NCBI RefSeq assembly: GCF_003713065.1
Contig: NZ_CP033433.1
Span: 2,729,001-2,793,000, forward strand
Direction of reading: 5' to 3'
DNA: 64,000 nt
Source of the DNA: Cohnella candidum
Lineage (GTDB): Bacteria; Bacillota; Bacilli; Paenibacillales; Paenibacillaceae
How positions within the stretch are numbered: the first letter of the stretch is position 1; every line of letters begins with the position of its first letter. The position numbers were made by a program, and so were the translations under genes. The notes beneath the pieces are model-generated. The model did not search any database. It saw nothing but the letters and a program-made list of their open reading frames with translations, and was not told the DNA's origin. Below are positions 51,227 through 59,910 of the stretch, one piece after another.

Positions 51227-52092
51227 CGCAACCCCCTCCTTTCTCCGATGCGAAGGACGCCGAATACGAGCAGCATGGCAACTGCGCCGAGCAGGATCGT
51301 AACCAGGCCCGCCGCCATCGAGACGCCGTACCGGTTCGCCGTGATCATTTCCCGGTAGATGTACAGGGATAAGTTCAGCGAAGAATCGGCCGGGCCGCCG
51401 TTGGTCATGAGCAGCGGATATTCGAACATGCGGAGACAGAACGCGGTGTTGAAAATGATGTTGATTCCGATGGCGCTCTTGACCAGAGGAATCGTGATGT
51501 ACCGGTCCTTCTGCCACGAGGTCGCTCCGTCGATGTCCGCGGCTTCGTACATGTCTGGCGAGATCGTCGACATTTGCGTGAGGAAGATCACCATCGTAAA
51601 GCCGACGTACAGCACGAACGGCACCATGTTGGCGAACACGGCCGTGCCCGGATCGGACAGCCACGCATGCGTCCAGGAGGTCAAGCCCGCGACCTTCAGC
51701 CCGTTATTCACCAGGCCGAGAGACACGTGCAGCACGAAGTACCACAGGAACGCGAGCGCCGTCGTCGAAATGACGTTCGGCAGGAAGAATAGCAGGCGGA
51801 ACGCTTTCCAGCCCCGCGGTTTTTTGAACAGGATGAGGGCGAGCAGCAGGCCGAGCGGCGTGTGCAGGAAAATGCCGGCCAAAATCCAGTAAATCGTGTT
51901 GACGGTTGCGGTCTTGAACGAAGGATCGTCGAACAGGAAGCGGAAATTGTCCAGTCCGACGAATTTCATCGCGCCGAGCCCGTTCCACTCGTGCAGGTCG
52001 ACGTACATCACGAACAGGATCGGGAATACGAAAAAGACGACGGTAAAGAGCAAGGCGGGTGCGAGATACCAGTATATTTGCCTTGAGGTCAT
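51223..52092 (-). CDS. Carbohydrate ABC transporter permease (MalF/LplB type)
   Basis: 289 residues, six membrane segments, beginning YWYLAPALLFTVVFFVFPILF. The EAA motif is EAADIDGATSWQKDRYITIP. It pairs with the next permease to form the channel of a CUT1 sugar importer. It follows the binding-protein gene after a strong intercistronic hairpin. The imported sugar is unknown, but the enzymes encoded around it point to an oligosaccharide. Confidence 0.93.
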   Translation of the reverse strand: MTSRQIYWYLAPALLFTVVFFVFPILFVMYVDLHEWNGLGAMKFVGLDNFRFLFDDPSFKTATVNTIYWILAGIFLHTPLGLLLALILFKKPRGWKAFRLLFFLPNVISTTALAFLWYFVLHVSLGLVNNGLKVAGLTSWTHAWLSDPGTAVFANMVPFVLYVGFTMVIFLTQMSTISPDMYEAADIDGATSWQKDRYITIPLVKSAIGINIIFNTAFCLRMFEYPLLMTNGGPADSSLNLSLYIYREMITANRYGVSMAAGLVTILLGAVAMLLVFGVLRIGERRGLR

Positions 52093-52116
52093 GCGAACGC
52101 CGCTCCTTTCATGGAA

Positions 52117-52143
52117 TGAAGGGGAGGGTGACCCTCCCCTTCA
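52117..52143. terminator. Intercistronic hairpin after the sugar-binding lipoprotein gene
   Basis: TGAAGGGGAGGGT and its exact complement with a one-base centre form a stem of about 12 bp between the binding-protein and permease genes. No T run follows, so mRNA stabilisation or partial attenuation is likelier than full termination. Confidence 0.75.
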
Positions 52144-52161
52144 CGCCGGTCATGATAGGGA

Positions 52162-53487
52162 TTATTGGTTGGCGGCCTGAAGTTCTTTGGCGAACTCTTC
52201 CGGCGATGCCTTACCGAGTGCCAGCTTCTCGATAATGGAAGGCAGCTTGGAAATCGCGCCGGGTTTGAGAGTCCGAACGATATTCACGATGCTCTCGGGG
52301 GACTTGCTGTTCGTTTGGATATACTGTCCCATGACCGGGCCGGATTTGTTCGCCTCGTCCGCGCTCAGGTTCAACTTCGTGGACAAAAGGATGTGTCCTT
52401 CAAGGGTGAACGTTTTCGAGCTTTCTTCCGAAGTCATGAATTTCAGGAATTTCACGATCGCTTGTTCTTTGTTCTTGTCTTTTTGCACACCTGCCGCCCA
52501 AGGCGTGTAAGCGTCGGTAACCGTGAAGCCCGGCTGTACCTTGCCGTCGCCGAACGTCGGGGCCGCAGCCACGCCGATCTTGGAGGCCATGTCTTCTTTA
52601 ATCGAACCGATCAGCCACGGGCCGTCGATGATCATCGCCGAGTTGCCGGTCAGGAAGTTGTTGGAGCTGACGGAATAGTTGCCGCCGAGCGCGTCGGGCG
52701 TTGTATTATCGAACAGCTTCTTCAGGTATTCGGCGGCTTTGGCGACTTCCGGCGTATCGAGCGATTTGCCCGGTTCGAACACGGACGTTCCGGCGATGCT
52801 TGCGGCCAGGTACGTGAACGCATTCGTCGTGTGCCAAGCGTCGTCCGCTGTCATCAGGGAAATCGGCGTGATGCCTGCCGCTTTCAGCTTGTCGCAGGCC
52901 TGGAAGAATTCATCCCACGTTTTTGGGAATTCGGCGATGCCCGCTTTCGTGAACAGCTCCTTGTTGTAGTAGAACAGGATGCCGGCTTTCTCGAACGGAA
53001 TCGAGGTCAGCTTGCCGTCCACCGTCATGGCTTGCAGGTCCTGCTCCGAGAAGCGGGCTTTCCACTCGGCGTCCATGTACGGGGTGAAGTCCAGCAGCTT
53101 GCCGGATTGCTGACGGGACAGGTCGTTCGGGTTGAAGTTGTAGTTGAACAGATCCGGCGTTTGGTTCGCCGCGATCATCGTTTTTACTTTCTCCTGGTAA
53201 GAAGGCCAGTCCGGGTTGATGTCCACGGACACTTTGATTTTGCCGGCGTTTTCCTGGTTGAACTTGTCTACGATCGTCTTGAGCGCTTTGCCCCGCTCGG
53301 TGTCGGTGCTCCAACTGCTCAGCATCGTCAAGTCGATTTCCTTGCCGGACGAAGCCTCGCTCGAGGACGCGGAACCGGTCGGCGAACTGCCGGCGTCGCC
53401 GGATTTCGAGCCGCAACCCGTCAGGACGAGGGACGCGGCGAGAACGAGCGATGCCCCTGCGCCAAGCCATTTGCTTTTTCTGGTCAT
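52162..53487 (-). CDS. Extracellular sugar-binding lipoprotein (CUT1 importer)
   Basis: 441 residues. Lipobox LVLTGC with lipidated C25, a Ser-rich linker, then the family-1 solute-binding fold: EIDLTMLSSWSTDTERGKAL, PDLFNYNFNPNDLSRQQSG, IPFEKAGILFYYNKELF and SAMIIDGPWLIGSI. It captures an oligosaccharide and delivers it to the two permeases. The start at ATG 53487 has AGGGAGGATC upstream. The downstream hairpin probably helps keep its level above that of the permeases. Confidence 0.94.
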   Translation of the reverse strand: MTRKSKWLGAGASLVLAASLVLTGCGSKSGDAGSSPTGSASSSEASSGKEIDLTMLSSWSTDTERGKALKTIVDKFNQENAGKIKVSVDINPDWPSYQEKVKTMIAANQTPDLFNYNFNPNDLSRQQSGKLLDFTPYMDAEWKARFSEQDLQAMTVDGKLTSIPFEKAGILFYYNKELFTKAGIAEFPKTWDEFFQACDKLKAAGITPISLMTADDAWHTTNAFTYLAASIAGTSVFEPGKSLDTPEVAKAAEYLKKLFDNTTPDALGGNYSVSSNNFLTGNSAMIIDGPWLIGSIKEDMASKIGVAAAPTFGDGKVQPGFTVTDAYTPWAAGVQKDKNKEQAIVKFLKFMTSEESSKTFTLEGHILLSTKLNLSADEANKSGPVMGQYIQTNSKSPESIVNIVRTLKPGAISKLPSIIEKLALGKASPEEFAKELQAANQ

Positions 53488-53609
53488 GTGATGATCCTCC
53501 CTTGAGGGTGTAAAGGTTTATCTCTCGTGCCTCTTCAATGTACCGGATAACGGCAACGCTTTACATTCACGTTTGTGTTCGTTTTCATTCGATTATTTAT
53601 ACACTTTCG

Positions 53610-55787
53610 TTAACGCCCGCGGGCGGCCAGGTATTTGCCCAAGCCGTAAATGCCGGCCGAATAGATCCAGCCGAGCGTTCCCCAAATGTCGCCTTTGGCG
53701 ATCATTCCTTCGTCGATCCCCTGGTTGCAGACCCCGAAGCCCTCGGGCTGCATGCCCAGGTCCGTGAAGCCCATCAGGTCGCCGGGATGCGAAAGCACCT
53801 GCTGCGTACCGATCGCGATCCACTCCGCCATGCGCCGGAAGAAGTCCTCGCCGGTCTCTTCGCCTACCCGGTCCAGTTCTTCGATATGGAACAGGGAGTA
53901 AATGTCGACGACCCCGCCGCCCCAGATGGAGTTGATGCCTCCGTTGCCGACGGTTTTGAAATCGGCTCGGTGGAGGTCGGTGCCGGGCAAACAAGGCGCG
54001 TTCCAAACATAGTTCCAGGTAACGAAAATTTTGCCTGCCCGCACGGAGCCTTCCAGATAGCGTTTCTCGCCCGTCAGCTTGTACATCCCGTATAGAGCGG
54101 CGCACGTGTATTGAGCGGCTTCCTTGTCGATGACGTTCGGGTTGTCCAGTGTTCCGCCAAGGTAATGGTCCAGCGGCACGTACGTCTCCAGGACATAATC
54201 ACCCGCCCTGCGAGCAGCCTCCAAATACTTCCGGCCCGCTTCTCCCGCCTGCTGCCCCATGGCGATCAGGTACAGGATGGGAATCGAGCTGGCCGATTTG
54301 GACGAGAACTCGTCATTGCCGAAGCCCTCCGCGTTTTTCAGCGGCGTGCCGTCCGGCTCGAACGCGCGGTACCAGGAGCCGTCTTCGTTTTGCACGTTCA
54401 GCAGGAAATCGGCGAAGTTCCGGGTCGTCTCCCACCAAGAAGCCTGTTCGCTCCCCAGCGAAGCGTACAGCTGATAACACATGAGCAAATCGAACGCCGG
54501 TTCCACCATCGTGCGGAGATAGTTGCCGGGAATGTTTCCATGAGAAATGTAGTGCAGCTTCGGCGCGCCCTCTTCTCCGAAGGAAGCGAACGGCTTGTCA
54601 TTCTCGATGTCATACAAGGAATAGAGGAAGCCGGAAGGCTTCGGCATGCGGTCTACGAAGAACTGCACGACCTTGCGGCCCCGCTCGATCCACTCCCCGC
54701 CGTCGCTACTGGCGAGGGAGTACACCGTGTTCAACTGCCGTCCCGTGAAGCCGTATTCCAAAATGCGGGTGTACGACTCGTGCGGAATGTTGTTGAACGA
54801 CGTTCCGAAACCGGAAGGCTGCGAGCCGTAACCGTGTCTCGGATCGAAATGGAAGAAGAAGCCCGCGCCTCCGTTCTCCAACTCGCAGTAGCTTCTTCGC
54901 AAGGAAACCCGGCGGTACTCCATTGAATCCTCCAGCGAGAACGGAAGTTCCGCCGGTTGAGGCGGATTCAGTTCCGCATATCCCTTGAACGCGCCGTACA
55001 CCGCATCCGCGAACGTGTCTCCATGGCCGAAGCGGAAGTCGTACGACAGTTCCATTTCCATGGGTGTTCCTTCCAGCGGATAATATGCCGATACGGGTAC
55101 GCGCCCGGCGTTCAAAGCGACGCTCCGGTCTCCTTCGAAGTAAGGCCAAAACGCCCGCAGAACCACCTCGTCCCGGCCTCCCGAATAACCGATCGAGCCG
55201 ACCTCCGTCTTCTGCAAGTAGAAGTTTTCCTTCGCTGCCGTGCGCCGCGGCGCCTCGCTGAAGACCGGCAGGGAAACCCTTCCCAGCGTGAAATAACGCT
55301 TCTCTTCCGGTTGGAAGGCGATCACCGCGGGGTAGGTCAGCCTATCCTCCATGAACACTTTCGCTTCCCGAATTTCGGACAACGGAACGGGGTCGGAATA
55401 ATGCGTCGCGGGATGGGCGAAGCGCCATGTACGGCCGGCGTCCGACGGAATCTCCGCTCGGAGCTCCAGTTGGACGCCTTCGGCCGGCGTGCATTCTCCC
55501 TCGGCTTTCCCGGCAAGAAAGCGGCGGGTCAATACCGCCCTGCCCTCATCGGCCGACCAAACGTCAAGTACCCGAAACCGGCAGCCGGCTTCTTCCCATT
55601 CGGCTTCCGCGGCCCACTCGGAATCACTCCGTTTCGAAACCTTAGTATAATTCATGGCCTTACTCCCGCGGTTCAGGTAGTGCACCGTGACGGGAGCCGG
55701 AAAAATCAACGCATCCGCGGGACCGTCGCCCCAAAGGATGCGCGGATAGTAGCCTTGGCCTTCTTGCAGAAACGCTATTTTGATCAT
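53610..55787 (-). CDS. Large cytoplasmic six-hairpin-glycosidase-like protein
   Basis: 725 residues, no signal peptide. The N-terminal 280 residues are beta-rich (PVTVHYLNRGSKAMNY). The C-terminal 430 residues look like an alpha/alpha six-hairpin barrel: WWETTRNFADFLLNVQNEDGSWYRAF, EAAQYTCAALYGMYKLTGEKRYLE, and a final region GFGVCNQGIDEGMIAKGDIWGTLGW. I do not recognise a named glycoside-hydrolase family. Its position, 122 bp upstream of a sugar-binding protein gene on the same strand, suggests it cleaves or modifies the imported saccharide. ATG 55787 has GAGGTGAC five bases upstream. Confidence 0.72.
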   Translation of the reverse strand: MIKIAFLQEGQGYYPRILWGDGPADALIFPAPVTVHYLNRGSKAMNYTKVSKRSDSEWAAEAEWEEAGCRFRVLDVWSADEGRAVLTRRFLAGKAEGECTPAEGVQLELRAEIPSDAGRTWRFAHPATHYSDPVPLSEIREAKVFMEDRLTYPAVIAFQPEEKRYFTLGRVSLPVFSEAPRRTAAKENFYLQKTEVGSIGYSGGRDEVVLRAFWPYFEGDRSVALNAGRVPVSAYYPLEGTPMEMELSYDFRFGHGDTFADAVYGAFKGYAELNPPQPAELPFSLEDSMEYRRVSLRRSYCELENGGAGFFFHFDPRHGYGSQPSGFGTSFNNIPHESYTRILEYGFTGRQLNTVYSLASSDGGEWIERGRKVVQFFVDRMPKPSGFLYSLYDIENDKPFASFGEEGAPKLHYISHGNIPGNYLRTMVEPAFDLLMCYQLYASLGSEQASWWETTRNFADFLLNVQNEDGSWYRAFEPDGTPLKNAEGFGNDEFSSKSASSIPILYLIAMGQQAGEAGRKYLEAARRAGDYVLETYVPLDHYLGGTLDNPNVIDKEAAQYTCAALYGMYKLTGEKRYLEGSVRAGKIFVTWNYVWNAPCLPGTDLHRADFKTVGNGGINSIWGGGVVDIYSLFHIEELDRVGEETGEDFFRRMAEWIAIGTQQVLSHPGDLMGFTDLGMQPEGFGVCNQGIDEGMIAKGDIWGTLGWIYSAGIYGLGKYLAARGR

Positions 55788-55876
55788 GAAGTCACCTCAT
55801 TCGGACGGTATACCCCCAATGTAAAGGTTCGCCGAAGGCAATTCGATTCATAAATCCGTCTTTTTCGATACAGAAA

Positions 55877-55903
55877 AAAGCCCGATCTTGAGAATCAGGC
55901 TTT
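55877..55903 (-). terminator. Intrinsic terminator of the MerR-VOC gene
   Basis: AAAGCC...GGCTTT with additional inner GAT/ATC pairing, followed by TTTTTTC on the minus strand. Confidence 0.75.
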
Positions 55904-55917
55904 CTAAGGGTAACCTT

Positions 55918-56688
55918 TTAAGCTTCTGCGTAATTCGATACTTCGATCAGATTCAAATCCGGGTCGCGGAAATAGACGGACTCGATCGGGCCGAGCGCCC
56001 CCGTCCGGCGTACCGGTCCTTCTTCCACGGCGATTCCCCGTTGTTCCAATATCCGCATGATTTCGGCTACGGGCGTGTGCGCGATGAAACACAAATCCGC
56101 GGTTCCAGGGAGCGGAGCGTGCGCTTTCGGCTCGAACTCCTTGCCCTTCTCGTGCAAGTTGATCTTCTGCCTCCCGAAATTCAGGGCGTATCTTCCTCCC
56201 GCGAATTGCACGGGCTCCATGCCGAGCACTTCGGAATAAAAACGGACGGTCGCCTGCAAATCCGAAACGGTGAGCACGAAATGGTCCAAACGGTCCAATT
56301 GAATCGAAGCGGCTGTCGTCATGCGCATGCCTTTGTAGTAATCGATTTTGTCCTCTAGCTTCTCCAGATGTCCGCTTAACTCGCGGATCCGCTCCTCCAC
56401 TTTCCGCTTGTGCTTTTGAAGCAGCTCCATTCGGGCCTCCGCCGTGGAGTCGCCTTCATATCGCAAATCGGAATACAGTTTCATCTCGGAAATCGGCATC
56501 CCCAGCGTCCGCAGCCGCAACAGGAACCGCACCCAGTCGACGTCGGCCGGCGAATACCGGCGATAACCGCTGGAGTCGCGTTCCACCGCGTGGATGAGCC
56601 CCGTTTTCTCGTAATAGCGAAGCGTATGTACGGAAAGGCCGGACAGATCCGCCATCCGTTGGATTGTTAAAGGTTCCATAGCGAACAT
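55918..56688 (-). CDS. MerR-type regulator fused to a VOC (glyoxalase-like) domain
   Basis: 256 residues. Residues about 1-120 are a MerR helix-turn-helix and coiled coil (LTIQRMADLSGLSVHTLRYY, GYRRYSPADVDWVRFLLRLR). Residues about 128-256 are a VOC domain (LDHFVLTVSDLQATVRFYSEVLGM, ADLCFIAHTPV, VYFRDPDLNLIEVSNY) with the H and E positions of a metal site. In TipAL-like or BmrR-like regulators the C-terminal part binds the inducer; here a bleomycin-resistance/glyoxalase fold could do so, or it could be an enzyme. ATG 56688 has TGAGGAT in front. It starts just after the DUF695-RraB gene, so they are probably cotranscribed. Confidence 0.86.
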   Translation of the reverse strand: MFAMEPLTIQRMADLSGLSVHTLRYYEKTGLIHAVERDSSGYRRYSPADVDWVRFLLRLRTLGMPISEMKLYSDLRYEGDSTAEARMELLQKHKRKVEERIRELSGHLEKLEDKIDYYKGMRMTTAASIQLDRLDHFVLTVSDLQATVRFYSEVLGMEPVQFAGGRYALNFGRQKINLHEKGKEFEPKAHAPLPGTADLCFIAHTPVAEIMRILEQRGIAVEEGPVRRTGALGPIESVYFRDPDLNLIEVSNYAEA

Positions 56689-56695
56689 TGTATCC

Positions 56696-57478
56696 TCACT
56701 CGCCGGACTTGAAAATCTTTTTTAACCCGTGTAGCCATCCTTTACGATCTTCGATAACTTTCGTTTCCCAGCCGTCGTAGTCTCCGCCGCACTCCTCCGC
56801 CGCATGGACCAAAACATCGGTTACGCCGCTGATGGCATGCAAATCCACGAGGTCATTTCTAGAGATGCAAAGCGAGTACCTCTGGTTTGATTGCTCCTGA
56901 TCTACGATCCGAAACCCGTCTTTCAGGACTTTCTCTTGGAAAAGACGACGGGATTCCGCAGAGTCGAAATAAATCCAGTGGGTGACTTCCCGCCGTTTCT
57001 CCAAAGTGTCTCCCAATTCATTCAACTTATTGACGAGATGCCGGTTCATCAAGCGATGCCAGTTCGCTTTATTCGGATACAGAAATTCTCGATAAAAGGC
57101 CCCCGGCTCCTTTTCTTCGATACGTCCGAAGGTGTAGCGATAGTTTTCAAGGCTTCTCGCTGCAAGGTTTTGAAGCAGGTTCACATCTTCGGAATCCGTG
57201 TAGTAATAAAAATTTCTTCTTCCCTCAGTCGTAACTCTGCCGACAAACAAATAATGCTCATCCAGCAAATCATGGATCGAATCCTCGGCCGCGAACAAAA
57301 CCTCTGCCTCCGCGTTTGTGGTAAGTCCGATATTGTCGGGTTCCTTCAAGACCACGCTAAGCCGGTACAAATGGACAAACTTTTCGTTTGTCCCCTCCTC
57401 CCACGGGTCCAAATCCAAAAAGAAGGATGCCGGTTTGCGATCAATATACGTAAAATAGGTATCCCAGTTGTCCGACAC
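56696..57478 (-). CDS. DUF695-RraB domain protein
   Basis: 260 residues. The N-terminal DUF695 domain (WDTYFTYIDRKPASFFLDLD, RRNFYYYTDSED) is followed by a C-terminal RraB-like domain (VTHWIYFDSAESRRLFQEKV, DVLVHAAEECGGDYDGWETKV). RraB modulates RNase E in Proteobacteria. Bacillales generally lack RNase E, so the function in this host is open. It forms a compact unit with the membrane protein gene upstream (12-bp gap) and the MerR-VOC gene downstream (7-bp gap). Confidence 0.82.
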   Translation of the reverse strand: MSDNWDTYFTYIDRKPASFFLDLDPWEEGTNEKFVHLYRLSVVLKEPDNIGLTTNAEAEVLFAAEDSIHDLLDEHYLFVGRVTTEGRRNFYYYTDSEDVNLLQNLAARSLENYRYTFGRIEEKEPGAFYREFLYPNKANWHRLMNRHLVNKLNELGDTLEKRREVTHWIYFDSAESRRLFQEKVLKDGFRIVDQEQSNQRYSLCISRNDLVDLHAISGVTDVLVHAAEECGGDYDGWETKVIEDRKGWLHGLKKIFKSGE

Positions 57479-57490
57479 GGCTTTACCTCC

Positions 57491-58135
57491 TCAAAATGCA
57501 GCTTTCCCACGCCGTTCCGACCAGAGAGCGAATCCCAGCCATATGAACGCCAGGCCCATCGGCACCGCCAAGATCCGATCGAGCGGGTGATGAAGCAGCG
57601 ACGACGCGAGAGTCACCACGGACCCGAAGGCGAGCAGAACACCGGCCCAGCGCGGCAGGATGCCGGCGCGGAACGTGGCGATGCCGAGCAGGAGTCCGCT
57701 CAGGATATACACGACCCCGCCCACCGGCGCGACGCCCGGCAGGAGGCCCAGATCAAACTCGCTTGCGGTGCCGCCGAAGATGCCCAAGTAGCCTTCCACG
57801 AACTTCGGCACGTCAGCGGCGAGTATCGGCAAAATAAACGCTTCGACAAACGCGAAGGCGGCCGTCGCCACCCAGAAGAAACCGAACAGGAGATACCCGA
57901 TCAGGCCGAGCCAACCGGCCTCGTTCGCTTGCCTGGCGAAAATCCCCGTAATGCCGAGCAGGCCGAGCAGCGCCATGGCAATCGTCAGATAATGGGTGAT
58001 GGCCCACGTATCCGTGGTGACGGACGATAGTTTATCGAGCGGGTGGATCGTTTGGATGAAGATGTAAAGAATACCGGCCAGCATAGCCGCTAACCCTGCC
58101 CAGCGGATGAGTTTCGAAGCGAACGAGGTTTTCAT
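57491..58135 (-). CDS. Integral membrane protein (DUF4386-like)
   Basis: 214 residues with six hydrophobic segments (for example AGLAAMLAGILYIFIQTIHP, ITHYLTIAMALLGLLGITGIF, GVVYILSGLLLGIATFRAG). There are no catalytic motifs, and the family assignment is tentative. It is the first gene of a three-gene minus-strand unit with the DUF695-RraB and MerR-VOC genes, and is divergent from the PNPOx-like gene across a shared 178-bp control region with a perfect inverted repeat. Confidence 0.7.
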   Translation of the reverse strand: MKTSFASKLIRWAGLAAMLAGILYIFIQTIHPLDKLSSVTTDTWAITHYLTIAMALLGLLGITGIFARQANEAGWLGLIGYLLFGFFWVATAAFAFVEAFILPILAADVPKFVEGYLGIFGGTASEFDLGLLPGVAPVGGVVYILSGLLLGIATFRAGILPRWAGVLLAFGSVVTLASSLLHHPLDRILAVPMGLAFIWLGFALWSERRGKAAF

Positions 58136-58196
58136 TTTTGCTCTCTCCTTGACTTGGTGATTTCATGGCGTATACAGGTAAATATTTCTATACACA

Positions 58197-58216
58197 ATGT
58201 ATTACCTACAATACAT
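58197..58216. promoter_or_regulatory. Inverted repeat operator between divergent genes
   Basis: ATGTATT-ACCTAC-AATACAT, a perfect 7-bp inverted repeat with a 6-bp centre in an A+T-rich control region, the form expected of a dimeric (TetR/MarR/MerR-like) repressor site. Confidence 0.55.
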
Positions 58217-58313
58217 AATGTCAAGTATTTTTTACACTCAATTATACGATGGTTTGCCGGTCAGCGGAGGGTGTAATACTAATGCAATATGCATAACGAG
58301 AGGTGACGAATCG

Positions 58314-58802
58314 ATGGTTCCAACGTCCACAGACCAAGAAGCGATCGAGAAAGTACGGGATTTGATCAAAGGCATCAAAACGGCGATGCTGACGACGATC
58401 TCGGATGAAGGGCTGGTTTCGCGCCCCATGAAAACCCAGGATGTCGAGTTCGACGGCGATCTGTGGTTTCTGACCAAGAAAGATTCGGGTAAATTCCATG
58501 AGCTGCTTCACAACAAGCAAGTCAACGTGGCTTACGCGGATCAATCATTCGTTTCGATTCGCGGCGAAGCCGAGCTCGTGGAAAGTCCGGAAAAGGTGAA
58601 ACAATTCTGGAACCCGGTCTACGAGGAACTCTTGGATACCAAATATGACGATCCGAACCTGGTCCTTATCAAGGTCAAAGCCGACACCGCAGAGTATTGG
58701 GATTCCTGGAATAAGTTCAAGATGGCGAAGTTCATGCTCCGGCGACTGATGGGCAAGAACACGGAAGGCACGGAAATCAATCGCATCGTTGAACTGAATT
58801 AG
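58314..58802 (+). CDS. Pyridoxamine 5'-phosphate oxidase-like (general stress protein 26 family)
   Basis: 162 residues from ATG 58314 (GAGGTGAC eight bases upstream). Split-barrel flavin-binding fold: IKTAMLTTISDEGLVSRPMKT, DGDLWFLTKKDSGKFHEL, NVAYADQSFVSIRGEAELV. Family members bind FMN or FAD, and several are general-stress proteins; the reaction is unknown. It is a single gene followed by a strong terminator, divergent from the membrane protein gene. Confidence 0.87.
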   Translation: MVPTSTDQEAIEKVRDLIKGIKTAMLTTISDEGLVSRPMKTQDVEFDGDLWFLTKKDSGKFHELLHNKQVNVAYADQSFVSIRGEAELVESPEKVKQFWNPVYEELLDTKYDDPNLVLIKVKADTAEYWDSWNKFKMAKFMLRRLMGKNTEGTEINRIVELN

Positions 58803-58806
58803 GCAG

Positions 58807-58843
58807 AAAAATGCCCAACACGCATTTGGTGATGGGCATTTTT
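58807..58843. terminator. Intrinsic terminator
   Basis: An 11-bp stem, AAAAATGCCCA with its complement plus an inner CAC/GTG pairing, ending in TTTTT on the + strand. Confidence 0.85.
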
Positions 58844-58909
58844 GTTTGCAGGAAAAACATGGTTGCGGCGAGAATACCCCTAACTATAGAAAGGGGTGCG
58901 TTATTGGGG

Positions 58910-59398
58910 ATGAAAATAGCGCTTGTAATCGTCGACATGCAGAAGCACTTTCTTCAGGATCGGATGAAAGAGTTCAAAGTACCCCGCGCATGCGTCTATA
59001 TCAATTACGTTGCGGAATTGCTTAGAAGCAAGGATCACATAGTGGTTCATGTACAAGACGTGGAAGGCGCAGACGAATCCGGTATGGAGGCGATCGGATT
59101 CATTCCCGAAATCGAGATATTCCCGGGAGACCTGCACGTCAAGAAGGAGCAAGCCAATGCGTTTTGGAAGACGGATCTCGAACGGCTCCTGCAAGAAAAA
59201 GAAGTGAATCTGGTCATCGTGGCCGGATTCGCCGCAGAGCAATGCGTGCTCTTTACTTACAACGGCGCGCTCGAGCGGGGCTTCAAAGCGGTGATGCTGC
59301 AGAACGGCATCATCAGTTCGAGGGAAGACATCATACAGGCGACGTACCGCGACCGGGACCTGATTTCGGATCCGGCGATCGCCGCGCTGGTGGAATAG
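58910..59398 (+). CDS. Cysteine hydrolase (isochorismatase-like family)
   Basis: 162 residues. The catalytic triad is visible: Asp in ALVIVDMQKHF, Lys in LHVKKEQ and Cys in GFAAEQCVLFT. The family includes nicotinamidases, isochorismatases and N-carbamoyl hydrolases; the substrate is unknown. ATG 58910 is the reported start, but a TTG six bases earlier is better spaced to AAAGGGGTG and may be used. A plausible promoter is TTGCGG-N16-TATAGA (58863-58890). It is a single gene with a strong terminator. Confidence 0.85.
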   Translation: MKIALVIVDMQKHFLQDRMKEFKVPRACVYINYVAELLRSKDHIVVHVQDVEGADESGMEAIGFIPEIEIFPGDLHVKKEQANAFWKTDLERLLQEKEVNLVIVAGFAAEQCVLFTYNGALERGFKAVMLQNGIISSREDIIQATYRDRDLISDPAIAALVE

Positions 59399-59403
59399 CC
59401 AAG

Positions 59404-59430
59404 AAGGTCCGCGGAACCGCGGACTTTTTT
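59404..59430 (+). terminator. Intrinsic terminator
   Basis: GGTCCGCGG-AA-CCGCGGAC followed by TTTTTT, just after the cysteine hydrolase stop. Confidence 0.92.
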
Positions 59431-59506
59431 CATTCCCGGAAAGTATTGCCTTCGAGCGCGCTCTAAAGTTTAGAATGGGTCCATTCCCTTATAGGAGGAC
59501 TTATTC

Positions 59507-59887
59507 ATGACAACGACTCGTTACGAACAAGGCTGGCGAAAATTGATGGAGGTGGACGGGGAAGGCGGACAGCGCGTGATCGATTCCCTCGGGGATATCG
59601 CGCCCGATCTGGGGCGGTACGTCGTGGAATTCGCCTTCGGAGACATCTACTCGCGGCCGGGTCTGGATCTCAAGCAGCGCCAGCTGGTGACTTTGGCAGC
59701 CCTAACCGCCCAAGGCGGCTGCGAACCTCAGCTAAACGTCCATTTGAACGCGGCGCTGAATGTCGGGCTGACCCCGGCTGAAATCGTCGAGGCGCTCATG
59801 CACTGCATCCCGTACACCGGATTTCCCCGTGTGTTGAACGCGGTTTTTACCGCCAAAAAAGTGTTTCAGGAACGCGGGGTCCTCTAG
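59507..59887 (+). CDS. Carboxymuconolactone decarboxylase family protein
   Basis: 126 residues. Helical AhpD/CMD-like fold: YERGWR-like start (YEQGWRKLMEVDG), DLKQRQLVTLAALTAQGGCEPQLNVHLNAALN, and TPAEIVEALMHCIPYTGFP. Single cysteines replace the CxxC of AhpD, so it resembles the gamma-carboxymuconolactone decarboxylase group or a related enzyme of unknown substrate rather than a peroxiredoxin reductase. ATG 59507 has AGGAGG at good distance. It is probably a single-gene unit. Confidence 0.88.
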   Translation: MTTTRYEQGWRKLMEVDGEGGQRVIDSLGDIAPDLGRYVVEFAFGDIYSRPGLDLKQRQLVTLAALTAQGGCEPQLNVHLNAALNVGLTPAEIVEALMHCIPYTGFPRVLNAVFTAKKVFQERGVL

Positions 59888-59910
59888 CTGGCTGAAGCCG
59901 TAACCCGGGG

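Noticed and set aside
53551..53565. CcpA cre site in front of the sugar-binding protein gene
   Set aside because: TGTAAAGCGTTGCC needs an inserted base to fit the cre consensus; too weak to call.
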